From assembly GCA_013388735.1 (NCBI GenBank), contig JACAES010000057.1, positions 1 to 47,384 on the forward strand: a DNA stretch of 47,384 bases, written 5' to 3'. Below are positions 16,714-26,694 of this stretch, in pieces. A program made the translations under genes and the position numbers. Every line of letters starts with the position of its first letter. Position 1 is the first letter of the stretch. This DNA is from Chloroflexota bacterium (GTDB lineage Bacteria > Chloroflexota > Anaerolineae > Aggregatilineales > Phototrophicaceae). The notes beneath the pieces were generated by a model that worked only from the letters and a program-made list of their open reading frames with translations, made no database searches and was not told the origin of the DNA.

Positions 16714-19700
16714 ATGACAACCCGGAAGCAACCCAAAGCGTCTCCCCCGATTCAGACCGATATTATGCGCCGTTTGGCGCCGGTTATCATACTGGCGTTT
16801 GTGGCTTTTGCTCTGGTCGGCAGCTATCTGTACCAGGATAACATTCGCAGTCATCTCACACAGGTACACATCGCCGGCCTGGCCGACTACGCCAACCAGA
16901 TCAGCAGCCCGCTGGAAGAAGCCATTATGGCGACGCAGCGCCTGGCGCAGGGCGCTGCGGCCCGCGTTTTCGCCAGCGAACTCGAACGCACCGGCGGGCC
17001 GACCGGCAGCGAGCTGCTCAACGGCCAGCCCGAAATGCTGGAGACGATGTACACGGTGCTGAATGCCAGCAACGGCGCCTATTTCGCCGTGCGTTACGTA
17101 GACTTGGAAGGCACGGTCTGGAGCCAGATCACCTATCGCAACGGCCTGCTGTCGCGCAGTACGCAGCAGCAGATCGGGGTACTGGCGAACGACACGCCGT
17201 TCCAGGCCGCGCTGAAAACCCTCAGCCTCTCGCTTTCGGCAGTGACCATGCGGCAGATTTCACCCGGCGTGGTCGAGCCGGCCATTCGTATTTTCGCGCC
17301 GGTCAACCGCGCCGACACCGGCTCTGGCAGCGCAGCCCTGGGTTTCATCGAACTGGAAGTCCTGGTCAAGCCGATCGTCACCCCGGTCAACCTGGCCGAC
17401 GAAGGCGACGGCCAGCGCTGGGTGCTGGTGAATAATATCGGGCGCTACCTGGCAGACAGCAGCGCGCCCCGCGCCTACCTCAACAGCCTGATGCCCAGCT
17501 CCAGCGGAACGCTGGAGCGCAGCGAGCCACAGTTGGCTGCTCTGCTGGCCGGGTCGGAGGGCGACATTCAGTTGGCCGAGACGACAGACGGCCTGATTTC
17601 GGCGCAGCGCATCAACATTGGCAGTGCGCCGGATATGCCCTGGACGCTGCTGGTCATAGACTATTCCGGTTATTCGCTTGGCAGCATCATCCAGGGCATC
17701 GGCTTGATTGTCGCGGTCAGCGTGCTGGGCAGCGTGGTATCGCTGACGATCATCAGCCGCATTCTGCGGCGGCGGCTGGCCCCGCTGACGGTTGTCAATA
17801 CGATGGTGACGGAAATGGCCGCCGGCAGGCTGGACGATACGCTGAGGATCGGTGACGCTGACGAGATGGGGCATCTGCTGGATGCGCTCCGGGGGGTATC
17901 TGCCCGCCTGCGCGACCTGACGATTGAAAACGACGAACGTTCGCAGCGCCGGGCGCGCAGCCTGCAAATCGCCGAGCGCATCAGCCAGGAAACCGCCGCG
18001 CTGGTGGCGCTGACCAGTATGGATAATCTGGTTAACCGGATTATCGAGCTGATTTGCAGCGAGTACGGTTTTTATCACGCCCAGGTTTTTTTGCTGGACG
18101 ACATCGGCCTGAACGCCGTGCTGGTCTACAGCCGGGGTCTGATCGGCCAGCGCCTTCTGGAACAAAAGCTGGTCATCCCCGTCGGGCATCCGTCGGTGGT
18201 CGGCATGGTGGCGCACACCGGCACGGCGGTGATCGTCAACGACCTGAACGCCCGCCACACCGAGTCGCCGATTTACGAACGGCTGCTGCCGGATACGAAG
18301 GCGCAGATGGCGCTGCCGCTGATGATCGGCAACCGCATAATCGGCGTGCTGGACATTCACAGCATTGTGGTCAAAGGTTTCCCGGAGGATGAAGTCCCGA
18401 TTTTCCAGCTTCTTGCCAACCAGATCGCCACCGCTGTGCATGATGGCCGCCTGCTGATGCAGTCCAACGAGCGCATCCGCCAGATGGACGCGCTCAACCG
18501 GCAGCTCACCCGCCGCGCCTGGAGCGAAGTGCAGGAGCAGGCGCGTTTGCAGCCGGCCTATCGTTATGATCTGATTGATGTCGTCCCGACCGAGGCCGAA
18601 ACAACCCCGCCGCCGCAGTCCATCAGCGCGCCGATCAGCATTCGCGGTCAGGTGATCGGTTCGATTGACGCCGCCGCCCCCCCGGATCATCCCTTTACGA
18701 TGGGCGACCAGATGGTGCTGCGAGCGGTGGCCGAGCGCGTGGGTATGGTCATCGAAGGCGCGCGGCTGTTCAGCGAGACGCAGAATGCGCTGGCCGTCAC
18801 CGAACTGCTGTACAACCTGAGCCGCTATCTGAACCAGGCCGATACGCTGGAAGATATCATCCAGGCGATCATCACCTCCACCATGAGCGACGCGACCGGC
18901 GGCCAGGTCTGGCTGCTGGATGAATCGCCGCATGGCGATATGCCGGACTGGATCGAAATCGTGGCCGACTGGTCGAGCATGGAACGCGCCGGGCAAAGCC
19001 GCGCCCACCTGCGGCTGCCGCTGGTGGAATCGGCTTTCCTGTCCGGGCTGCGGGACAGCCGCGTGAAACTGGTACAGGACGTGGCGCTCGACCAGCGGCT
19101 TGACAGCGACCTGCGGCAGATGTTCCTGGCCTGGGGGACGCGGGCGGCGGTGTTCATCCCCTTCAACGTGCGCGGCACATGGCGCGGTTTAATCACCATC
19201 GAGTTCGCCCGCCCGCGTGACTTCAGCGAGCGCGAAGGCCGCATCTACAGCGCCCTGACCGACCAGGCCGGCGTGGCAGTAGATAACCGCCTGCTGTTCA
19301 GCCAGACGGAAACCACCCTCGACCGGATCGAGCGCATGTACGCCGCCAGCCGCATCATCAACAGCGCCCAGTCCCCCACCGACCTGGTGCGCGCCGCCGC
19401 CGCCGCCACCAAAGACCCCGCCCTGGGCTTTGAACTGGGCATCCTGGAAGGCCAGCTTGACGACACCGGCTGGCCGACGCGCATCCGTAAAGTCGCTACC
19501 TGGGATATGGTGCAGGCTGTCGAGGAAGACCGCTACGAAACCCTGCATATTCCAGACGCATCGCCGCTGCGCCACCGCGAGCCGGAAGTGATCGGCGATC
19601 AGGACAGCGGACGGCTGACGGCGATCTTCCCGATGTTCAGCGCCAACCAGCCAATTGCGCTGCTGTACCTGCACAGTGCGATGACGCACGAACTGACCGA

Positions 19701-22700
19701 TGATGACTACGAAGTGTACAACGCGCTTAGCGGCCAGATGAGTACCATGCTGGAAAACCGGCGGCTGTTGACTCAGACCGCCCAGGCGCTTGACGAAACG
19801 CGCCGCCTGTACGAAGCCAGCCGCGCCATCACCGGCGCGCCGGACTTAAAAGCCGTTTACCAGGCCGCCGCCGCGCACCTTTCGGCGGGCGAGGAGCCGG
19901 TGAGCCGCATCCAGATTTTGCTGGCCGGGCCGAATCCCGGCCTGGACGCCGCCTACTACGACACGGTGCATGTCTGGGAAGATCACCCCGACCCGGCTTC
20001 CGCCGTCCGCGCCGGGCTGCGCCTGACCAACGAAGCCGCGCCGGTGCGGGAACTGCTGGCCGAATACGACGACGTGATCTATTTTGCCGACCTGGACACC
20101 GACCTGGCCGGTCGTCCGCGTCTACGACAGGTTTTGCAGCGCGGCGGCACGGCCAGCGTTATGCTCGTGCCGCTGCGCACACAGCGCAGCTATTTTGGCG
20201 TGGTGCTGTGCGAGTGCGAATCGCTGCACGGTTTCGATGACTCCTACAAACGTTTCGCCCGCGCCGTTGCTGACCAGATTGCCATCGCGGTCGAAAACCG
20301 GCTGCTGTTCGACGAAGCCCGTCAGGAAGCCCAGCGCGCGCTGGCGCTGGCCGAGGCCGGCCAGCTGGCGACCCGCATCGGCACAGACTTTGAGGCCGAC
20401 CTGAACGAAGTATTCGCCCGTGTGGCCGAACCCGCCGGTTATGATCGCTGGCTGGTTATGCTGCTGGACGAGAGCGCCCCCAACCAGCTCGAAGCGGTCG
20501 TCTGGCACACGCCGGGACAAACCACTGTGTCAGGCGTGCGTTTTGACCTGACCCGTGACCAAAATGCGGTGGTAGACGCGGTTCGCCTGGGGCGCGCGCT
20601 GGTGGTCAACACCCCGGCTTCGTACCCCACTTTTTCCGCCGGCGGTGACCTGCTGCACGACATCGGCAAATATATCGCCCTGCCGGTTTTCAGCGGCGAC
20701 CGGATTGTCGGGTCGCTGGCGGCGGGGCGTCCTCTGGATGGAGCCGCCCTGGACAAACGGGACGAACAGCTCCTTTCTACGCTGGCGGCGCAGGTCGGCA
20801 TCGCGGTCGAAAACCGCCGCCTGTTCCGCCAGGCGGAATCCGAGCGCCAATACCTGGGGTCAATTCTGGAATCCATGCCGACCGGCATTCTGGTGCTGGA
20901 CGGCCAGACCTTCAAACCGATTCAGGCCAATGCCCAGGCGCAAAGACTGTTGGGCGTGCCGCTGGACTTCGACCAGCCGTTCACCGCCGCCGCCTACAAC
21001 CTGTACCGCACCGGCAGCAGCGTCCATTACCCGGCGGATGAGCTGCCGATTTACGTGGCGGCCACCTCCGGCGGGCAGTATTTCAGCGACGACCTGGTTA
21101 TCGTCCGCGATGATGGCACGCGCACCGACCTGCTGCTGAATGCCGCGCCGATCATAGACGAGCGCGGCGGCGTCACCACCATCGTCGCCGCCTTCCAGGA
21201 CATCAGCAACCTGCGCGGCCTGGAAAACGCCTTGCAGGATAACCTGCGCGAGACGATTGCGCTGTACGAGGTTTCGCGCTCGCTGGCCGAGGCCGACGAC
21301 ATGGAAGCGGTGATGGACATCGTGACCATGCAGATGATGCTGCTGGAGCCGACCGACGGTTACATCATCCTGCGCGACCAGAAGACCGGCAGCCTGACAC
21401 CGGCCCGCGCGCTGTCGTCGCCAGACACGTTCGATCTGCCGCAGGGGGTCTTCGATACGGAACAGTTGATTGTCCCCGACACGACCAGGGACAGCCGGTT
21501 CGTGAATGTTGAATTGAGCGAGATGCTGGTGGAGCGGGGTATCCTCGCCCTGGCATCCATTCCTATGCGCGTGCGCGACAACCTGCTGGGCTGGATCATC
21601 GTCACCTACGATCAGCCGCACGAGTTCACGGCGGAGAACGAACGTTTTCTGAACACGCTGGGCGATGGCGCTGCCGTCACCATTGATAACCGCAGTCTGT
21701 TCATGCAGACCGAACGCGCTTACCAGGAAGCCGCCACGCTCTACCTCACCACTCGCGCCCTGGCGACCGCCACCAACCCCGACGACGTGGTGCGCGCGGT
21801 GGTGGAACAGACCAACCGTCGGCATCTGACCCAGGTATTCCTGGCCGTGCCGCCGCCCTACGACCAGAACCAAACGCCGGTCGTGATGGAAGTGGCCTCG
21901 TTCTGGCAGCGTGAGGACGCCAGCGCGCTGAACCTGCGCGGCATCATGCTGGCCGAAGACCAGTTCCCGGCCTGGCGGCTGATGGTTTCGCCCAGCATCG
22001 TCCTGCTGGACGACCTGACCGAAGCGACACTGACGGAAGTCGAGCTGATCGGCCTGGAGAGCCTGGATGTGCGCTCGCTGGCGGCGCTGCCGCTGCGCGT
22101 GGGCAGCCGCCTGATCGGGACGCTGTGGCTGGCCTCGAACCAGCCTTACAGCCATACCGAAGAAGACTGGCGGCTTTACCAGGCGCTGGCCGAACAGGCT
22201 TCACTGTCCATCCACGCCGCACAACTGCTGACCCAGGCGGAACGCCGCGCCAACCAGCTTTCCACGTCCGCCGAAATCAGCCGTATTGCCAGTTCCATCC
22301 TCGACCTGAACCTGCTGCTGCCGCAGCTTGTAGACCTCATCAAAGCGGCTTTCCATTACGATCACGTGCAGATCTTCCTGATGGACGAAGCCGGCGTGAA
22401 TGCCGAACTGCGCGCCAGCACCGGCCAGGCCGGCCAGCAGTTATTGGCGATCCGCCACAAGCTGCCCAAAGGCTCGGCCAGCGTCATTGGCAGCGTGACC
22501 TCAACCGGGCAGCCCTCCCTGGCGCTGGACACAGCGGACGCGCGGTTCGTCCACAAGCCGAATCCGTATCTGCCGCTGACGCGCTCCGAAATGGCGCTGC
22601 CGCTGGTCATCAAGGGGCGCGTGGTGGGCGCGCTGGACGTGCAGTCCAACCAGCCCAACGCCTTCACCCGCGAGGATGTGGACGTGTTGTCGGCGCTGGC

Positions 22701-24924
22701 CGGGCAGATTTCCATCGCCATTGACAACGCTACCCTGTTCGCCCAATCGGAACGCCGCGCCCGCGACATGGGCTTCCTGTTCACTGTCACCTCGGCGGCA
22801 GCCCTGCCTGACCAAAGCCTGAGCAGTTCGCTGCAAAACGTGGCCGAACTGGTGTTGAGCGAGTTGAACTCGCTGACCGTCACCATCTACATGACCGAAC
22901 GTTTCATTGACGAAGACGGCGAACCCCTGGACATCGTGCGCCCGGTGGCGCTGGCCGGTTCCGACCAGCCGCTTACGGAAATTATGGAAGTGCGCGCCGG
23001 CGACCACTCGAATCTGGTGGGTGTGGTGGCGCGCACGCTGGAGCCGGCCATCATCAACAACGTGCAGCAGGAACACCGGTACGCGCCCATCGCCGCCACC
23101 GCCGCTTCGGCCATCGTCGTGCCGATGACCGCCGGCAGCCAGATCATCGGCCTGATCGCCATCGAGGACGCGCGCCCCGGCAGCTTCAACCAGGAAACGC
23201 TGACGCTGCTGCGAACGCTGAACACCACCCTGTCCGCGATTGTTCAGAACGCGCAGCTGCTCGAACAGGTTCGCAAGCAGAACGAACAGCTGCGCGAACT
23301 GGACAAACTGAAAAACGACTTCCTGGCGAACATGAGCCACGAGCTGCGGACGCCGCTCAACTCGATTATCGGCTTCAGCCGCGTGATCTTAAAAGGCATT
23401 GACGGCCCGCTGACCGAAATGCAGGAGCAGGACCTCACCACCATCTACACCAGCGGCCAGCATCTGCTGGGGCTGATTAACGATATCCTCGACCAGGCCA
23501 AAATCAGCGCCGGCAAGATGGACTTGCAGAAGGACTATTTCGATGTCAAGCCGGTGCTGGAAGGCGTGCGCTCTATCGGCATCGGGCTGGTGAAGGATAA
23601 GCCGATTGAAATCCGGCTGAATATCGCCTCCGGGCTGCCGAAAGCCTATGGCGACGAATTCCGTACCCGGCAGGTGCTTCTGAATCTGGTGTCTAACGCG
23701 GCCAAGTTCACTCAGCAGGGCAGCATCATCATCCAGGCCTACCTGGATAACGACCCCGAAACCGGCAAGGAAATGATGCGGGTGGACGTAGAGGATACCG
23801 GCATTGGCATCGCCGAAAAAGACCTGCCGCTGCTGTTCGAGGCTTTCCAGCAGATTGATTCGTCGCTCACCCGCACGGTGGGTGGCACCGGTCTGGGGCT
23901 GCCCATCTCCAAATCGCTGGTGGAAATGCAGGGCGGGCGCATGTTGGTCATGTCGGAGATCAACGTCGGTTCGACCTTCAGCATCCTCATCCCACTTGAA
24001 CCGACCGACCCAACCCCGGAAAACGACCCGACCGCCGCCGCGAAGACTAAAAAGCAGACCGACAAACTTTCCGGGAATGGCAAGACCGAACCGAAAAAGA
24101 CCGGCCCGCTGCCGCCCACCCTGGAAACCATCGAAACCAACCGCGACAAACGCGCTACCAACACGGTCATCCAGGTCAAACGCCAGATTTTGCTGGTCGA
24201 AGATAACCCGGATATGATCAACCAGTACCGGCGTGCGCTCCAGCGCGAGGGCTTCGACATCTTCGCCGCCTCCATCCCGCTGGAAGCCGAAGCGATGGCG
24301 AGCGGCCTGCGCCCCACGCTGATAATCATGGACGTGGATTTTGCCGGCGGCGCCGGCTGGGACATACTGCATCGGCTGCACGAGCGCGAGGATACCCAGG
24401 ACATCCCGATTATCGTCTGCACGCTTAACGGCGACGAAGAACGCGCCCGGCTGGCCGGCGCTTTCGCGTTCATCCGGCGGCCCTTCACGCCTGAGCAGTT
24501 GGTGCGCGCGGTGCGCGAGGCCGAGCGCGACAGCCAGACCGAGCGAATTCTGATTATTGACGATCAGGCCGAAAGCCTGCGGCTGATCCAGGATGCGCTG
24601 AACCAGTACGGGCGCTACCGCATCTTCACCGCCGGCGGCGGCGCAGAGGGCATTTCGATGGTCGCCCGCTGCCGCCCCGATCTGGTGATCCTCGATTTGC
24701 GGATGCCGGAGAAAGACGGTTTTGCCGTGTTGAACGAACTGCAAGCCAACCCGGAAACGGCGGCCATTCCGATTTTGATCGTAACCGCCGATACGCTGAG
24801 CGCCAAAGAAAAAGACCGGTTGGCGGACGTGACGGTTCTTTACAAAAGCGATCTGAGCTACGAAAATTACATCCAGTTGATCGCCGGCGTGAAGGCGTTT
24901 TTATCACGGCAAAACGGGGAGTAA
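16714..24924 (+). CDS. Giant hybrid histidine kinase: Cache-HAMP-GAF(x10)-PAS-HisKA-HATPase-REC-REC
   Basis: A 2,736-residue kinase. Order: membrane helix 21-40; Cache-like extracytoplasmic domain to about 315; helix 323-350; HAMP 351-402; GAF 418-586; ALNRQLTRRAWSEV linker; half-GAF 633-688; GAFs at about 692-859, 870-1016, 1027-1196 and 1210-1369; PAS 1379-1503; GAFs at about 1514-1663, 1673-1833, 1847-2009 and 2016-2179; HisKA with phospho-acceptor H2209 (MSHELRTPLNS); HATPase with N2328 and GGTGLGL; linker; REC1 with D2540; REC2 with D2661. REC1 has Arg where the conserved Lys should be (FIRRPF). I chose the ATG at 16714 because AGGTGAG lies about 13 bp upstream; the in-frame ATG at 16687 has no ribosome site. 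It is the only kinase in the tight GAF cluster and presumably its output. The stop is 6 bp from the next gene. Confidence 0.93.
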   Translation: MTTRKQPKASPPIQTDIMRRLAPVIILAFVAFALVGSYLYQDNIRSHLTQVHIAGLADYANQISSPLEEAIMATQRLAQGAAARVFASELERTGGPTGSELLNGQPEMLETMYTVLNASNGAYFAVRYVDLEGTVWSQITYRNGLLSRSTQQQIGVLANDTPFQAALKTLSLSLSAVTMRQISPGVVEPAIRIFAPVNRADTGSGSAALGFIELEVLVKPIVTPVNLADEGDGQRWVLVNNIGRYLADSSAPRAYLNSLMPSSSGTLERSEPQLAALLAGSEGDIQLAETTDGLISAQRINIGSAPDMPWTLLVIDYSGYSLGSIIQGIGLIVAVSVLGSVVSLTIISRILRRRLAPLTVVNTMVTEMAAGRLDDTLRIGDADEMGHLLDALRGVSARLRDLTIENDERSQRRARSLQIAERISQETAALVALTSMDNLVNRIIELICSEYGFYHAQVFLLDDIGLNAVLVYSRGLIGQRLLEQKLVIPVGHPSVVGMVAHTGTAVIVNDLNARHTESPIYERLLPDTKAQMALPLMIGNRIIGVLDIHSIVVKGFPEDEVPIFQLLANQIATAVHDGRLLMQSNERIRQMDALNRQLTRRAWSEVQEQARLQPAYRYDLIDVVPTEAETTPPPQSISAPISIRGQVIGSIDAAAPPDHPFTMGDQMVLRAVAERVGMVIEGARLFSETQNALAVTELLYNLSRYLNQADTLEDIIQAIITSTMSDATGGQVWLLDESPHGDMPDWIEIVADWSSMERAGQSRAHLRLPLVESAFLSGLRDSRVKLVQDVALDQRLDSDLRQMFLAWGTRAAVFIPFNVRGTWRGLITIEFARPRDFSEREGRIYSALTDQAGVAVDNRLLFSQTETTLDRIERMYAASRIINSAQSPTDLVRAAAAATKDPALGFELGILEGQLDDTGWPTRIRKVATWDMVQAVEEDRYETLHIPDASPLRHREPEVIGDQDSGRLTAIFPMFSANQPIALLYLHSAMTHELTDDDYEVYNALSGQMSTMLENRRLLTQTAQALDETRRLYEASRAITGAPDLKAVYQAAAAHLSAGEEPVSRIQILLAGPNPGLDAAYYDTVHVWEDHPDPASAVRAGLRLTNEAAPVRELLAEYDDVIYFADLDTDLAGRPRLRQVLQRGGTASVMLVPLRTQRSYFGVVLCECESLHGFDDSYKRFARAVADQIAIAVENRLLFDEARQEAQRALALAEAGQLATRIGTDFEADLNEVFARVAEPAGYDRWLVMLLDESAPNQLEAVVWHTPGQTTVSGVRFDLTRDQNAVVDAVRLGRALVVNTPASYPTFSAGGDLLHDIGKYIALPVFSGDRIVGSLAAGRPLDGAALDKRDEQLLSTLAAQVGIAVENRRLFRQAESERQYLGSILESMPTGILVLDGQTFKPIQANAQAQRLLGVPLDFDQPFTAAAYNLYRTGSSVHYPADELPIYVAATSGGQYFSDDLVIVRDDGTRTDLLLNAAPIIDERGGVTTIVAAFQDISNLRGLENALQDNLRETIALYEVSRSLAEADDMEAVMDIVTMQMMLLEPTDGYIILRDQKTGSLTPARALSSPDTFDLPQGVFDTEQLIVPDTTRDSRFVNVELSEMLVERGILALASIPMRVRDNLLGWIIVTYDQPHEFTAENERFLNTLGDGAAVTIDNRSLFMQTERAYQEAATLYLTTRALATATNPDDVVRAVVEQTNRRHLTQVFLAVPPPYDQNQTPVVMEVASFWQREDASALNLRGIMLAEDQFPAWRLMVSPSIVLLDDLTEATLTEVELIGLESLDVRSLAALPLRVGSRLIGTLWLASNQPYSHTEEDWRLYQALAEQASLSIHAAQLLTQAERRANQLSTSAEISRIASSILDLNLLLPQLVDLIKAAFHYDHVQIFLMDEAGVNAELRASTGQAGQQLLAIRHKLPKGSASVIGSVTSTGQPSLALDTADARFVHKPNPYLPLTRSEMALPLVIKGRVVGALDVQSNQPNAFTREDVDVLSALAGQISIAIDNATLFAQSERRARDMGFLFTVTSAAALPDQSLSSSLQNVAELVLSELNSLTVTIYMTERFIDEDGEPLDIVRPVALAGSDQPLTEIMEVRAGDHSNLVGVVARTLEPAIINNVQQEHRYAPIAATAASAIVVPMTAGSQIIGLIAIEDARPGSFNQETLTLLRTLNTTLSAIVQNAQLLEQVRKQNEQLRELDKLKNDFLANMSHELRTPLNSIIGFSRVILKGIDGPLTEMQEQDLTTIYTSGQHLLGLINDILDQAKISAGKMDLQKDYFDVKPVLEGVRSIGIGLVKDKPIEIRLNIASGLPKAYGDEFRTRQVLLNLVSNAAKFTQQGSIIIQAYLDNDPETGKEMMRVDVEDTGIGIAEKDLPLLFEAFQQIDSSLTRTVGGTGLGLPISKSLVEMQGGRMLVMSEINVGSTFSILIPLEPTDPTPENDPTAAAKTKKQTDKLSGNGKTEPKKTGPLPPTLETIETNRDKRATNTVIQVKRQILLVEDNPDMINQYRRALQREGFDIFAASIPLEAEAMASGLRPTLIIMDVDFAGGAGWDILHRLHEREDTQDIPIIVCTLNGDEERARLAGAFAFIRRPFTPEQLVRAVREAERDSQTERILIIDDQAESLRLIQDALNQYGRYRIFTAGGGAEGISMVARCRPDLVILDLRMPEKDGFAVLNELQANPETAAIPILIVTADTLSAKEKDRLADVTVLYKSDLSYENYIQLIAGVKAFLSRQNGE

Positions 24925-24930
24925 TCATTC

Positions 24931-26610
24931 TTGAACGTAACAACCGAAACAAACCGACGGATTCAGTTGGAATGTACCAACTGCCATACGCGCGTCCCGC
25001 TTGACCGATCTTTGATCGGCTGCCCATCCTGCGGCGAAAACCTGCTGGAAGCCGTTTACGACTTTGACCGGATGAACATACCCGACTGGGTAGAAACGGT
25101 GAAACGCCGCCGCCCCAACCTGTGGCGCTACCGGGAAGTGCTGCCCGTCCAGGACGCCGCCAATATCGTCAGCCTGGGCGAAGGCGGCACGCCGCTGATT
25201 AAGTCCCACGCGCTGGCAGCCAGCCTGGGGCTGAAACACCTGTATATCAAGGACGAGCGCCAGCAGCCGACCAGCAGCTTCAAAGACCGGCAGGCAACGG
25301 TCGCCATTTCCGCCCTGCGCGAGATGGGCGTGGATGAACTGGTGGTCGCCAGCACCGGCAACGTCGCCATCTCCTACGCCGCCTACTGCGCCCGCGCCAG
25401 CATCAAACTGTGGGCTTTTTTCCCCAGCCTGACGCCCGGCGACAAAATGCGCGAATCGGCGCTCTACGGCGCGGAAGTCATCAAAATCACCGGCACCTAT
25501 GACCAGACCAAAGAACTGGCCGCCCGGTTCGCTCATACCAAAGGCATCTTCCTCGACCGGGGCATCAAAAGCGTGGCGGCCATCGAAGCCATGAAAACGA
25601 TGGCCTACGAAATCGCCGAAGACCTGGGCGATGAACTGACCAACGGCCAGCGGTGGGTTGCGCCGGACTGGTTTTTGCAGAGTGTGAGCGGCGGCATGGG
25701 GCCGATTGGGGTTGCCAAAGGCTTCCGGGAAATGATGCGTTTTGGGCTGGTAGACCGGATGCCTAAACTGGGTATGGTGCAGTCGGCGGGCTGCGCGCCG
25801 ATGGTCGAGGCGTTCAAACGCGGCCAGCGTATCGCTACCCCCATCGAGAATCCGCAAACGCTCATCACCACCCTGGCGACCGGCAATCCGGGGCGCGCCT
25901 ACGAAATCCTGTACGATTATGTCCGGCAGCACGGCGGCCACTTCACCGCTGCCAGCGACGAGGATGCCTTCACGGCCACGCTCATCCTGGCGCGCACCGA
26001 TGGCATTTCGGTCGAACCGGCCACGGCTGTTACCTTCTCCGGCCTCATTACGATGGTGCGGGAGCGGGTCATCAAACCCGACGATGTGGTGGTCGTCAAC
26101 TGCTCCGGCCATACCATGACGGTCGAAAAACATATCCTGGGCGACCAGTGGCAGCATTCGGTAGACCTGTCCGGCCAGGTAAAAATTCCTGCCCTGCCGG
26201 AAGAAGGGCTGCTGTCGGCGCTGGAACAGGTCGAGTCGCAGGTGCGGCGTATCGTCGTCATCGAGGATAACGTGGATGCGGCGCGTTTAATCCAGCGCAT
26301 TTTGCAGGCGCGCGGCAGTTACGATGTGCATCTGGCGCACGACGGCGCGACCGGTATCCGGCTCATCCGCGACGTGATGCCGGATATGGTCGTCACCGAC
26401 CTGATGATGCCTGATGTGGATGGCTTCGCCGTCATTGACACCATGAAGGCCGATAAAGCCATGTCGCGCATCCCGATTGTGGTCGTCACTGCCAAAGACC
26501 TGACGGCCAAAGAAAAAGCGCGCCTCAGCGGACAGATCGAGATGCTGCTGCAAAAGGGGTCGTTCATTGATGAGGAGTTCATTGAAAGCCTGGTGAATAA
26601 ACTGCCGTGA
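24931..26610 (+). CDS. Threonine-synthase-like PLP enzyme fused to a C-terminal receiver domain
   Basis: A 559-residue fusion. An N-terminal zinc-ribbon-like segment has ECTNC and GCPSC. A fold-II PLP domain follows with LGEGGTPL, the cofactor lysine K118 in SSFKDRQA, STGN and a phosphate loop SGGMGP. Threonine synthase converts O-phosphohomoserine to threonine; the substrate here is inferred. From about residue 440 there is a complete receiver: VVIEDN, acceptor D490 (VVTDLMMPDVDG), VVVTAKDL and K542 (LLQKGSF). The start codon is TTG at 24931, supported by GGGGAG about 9 bp upstream, which overlaps the kinase's last codons. So translation is coupled to the kinase. The STGN loop continues VAISYAAY instead of the usual AGAS, a modest departure. 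The fusion suggests phosphorylation-controlled enzyme activity or recruitment. Confidence 0.88.
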   Translation: MNVTTETNRRIQLECTNCHTRVPLDRSLIGCPSCGENLLEAVYDFDRMNIPDWVETVKRRRPNLWRYREVLPVQDAANIVSLGEGGTPLIKSHALAASLGLKHLYIKDERQQPTSSFKDRQATVAISALREMGVDELVVASTGNVAISYAAYCARASIKLWAFFPSLTPGDKMRESALYGAEVIKITGTYDQTKELAARFAHTKGIFLDRGIKSVAAIEAMKTMAYEIAEDLGDELTNGQRWVAPDWFLQSVSGGMGPIGVAKGFREMMRFGLVDRMPKLGMVQSAGCAPMVEAFKRGQRIATPIENPQTLITTLATGNPGRAYEILYDYVRQHGGHFTAASDEDAFTATLILARTDGISVEPATAVTFSGLITMVRERVIKPDDVVVVNCSGHTMTVEKHILGDQWQHSVDLSGQVKIPALPEEGLLSALEQVESQVRRIVVIEDNVDAARLIQRILQARGSYDVHLAHDGATGIRLIRDVMPDMVVTDLMMPDVDGFAVIDTMKADKAMSRIPIVVVTAKDLTAKEKARLSGQIEMLLQKGSFIDEEFIESLVNKLP

Positions 26611-26627
26611 GGCCCGACGCGGGAGTT

Positions 26628-26655
26628 TTGGCCGGCGGGCGTTATCGTGTACAAT
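26628..26655 (+). promoter_or_regulatory. Candidate promoter TTGGCC-16-TACAAT
   Basis: TTGGCC at 26628-26633 and TACAAT at 26650-26655 are 16 bp apart, 40 bp before the hybrid kinase start at 26695. It lies in the only sizeable gap (84 bp) after the giant kinase, so the last genes of the island may have their own transcript. Confidence 0.45.
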
Positions 26656-26694
26656 CAGCGTCTTTCGATGCCTATTTCGTGGTGGTGAGCAGTC

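Noticed and set aside
17260..19008. 582-codon minus-strand frame inside the giant kinase
   Set aside because: It is a shadow of the Cache, HAMP and GAF coding sequence, with no domain of its own.
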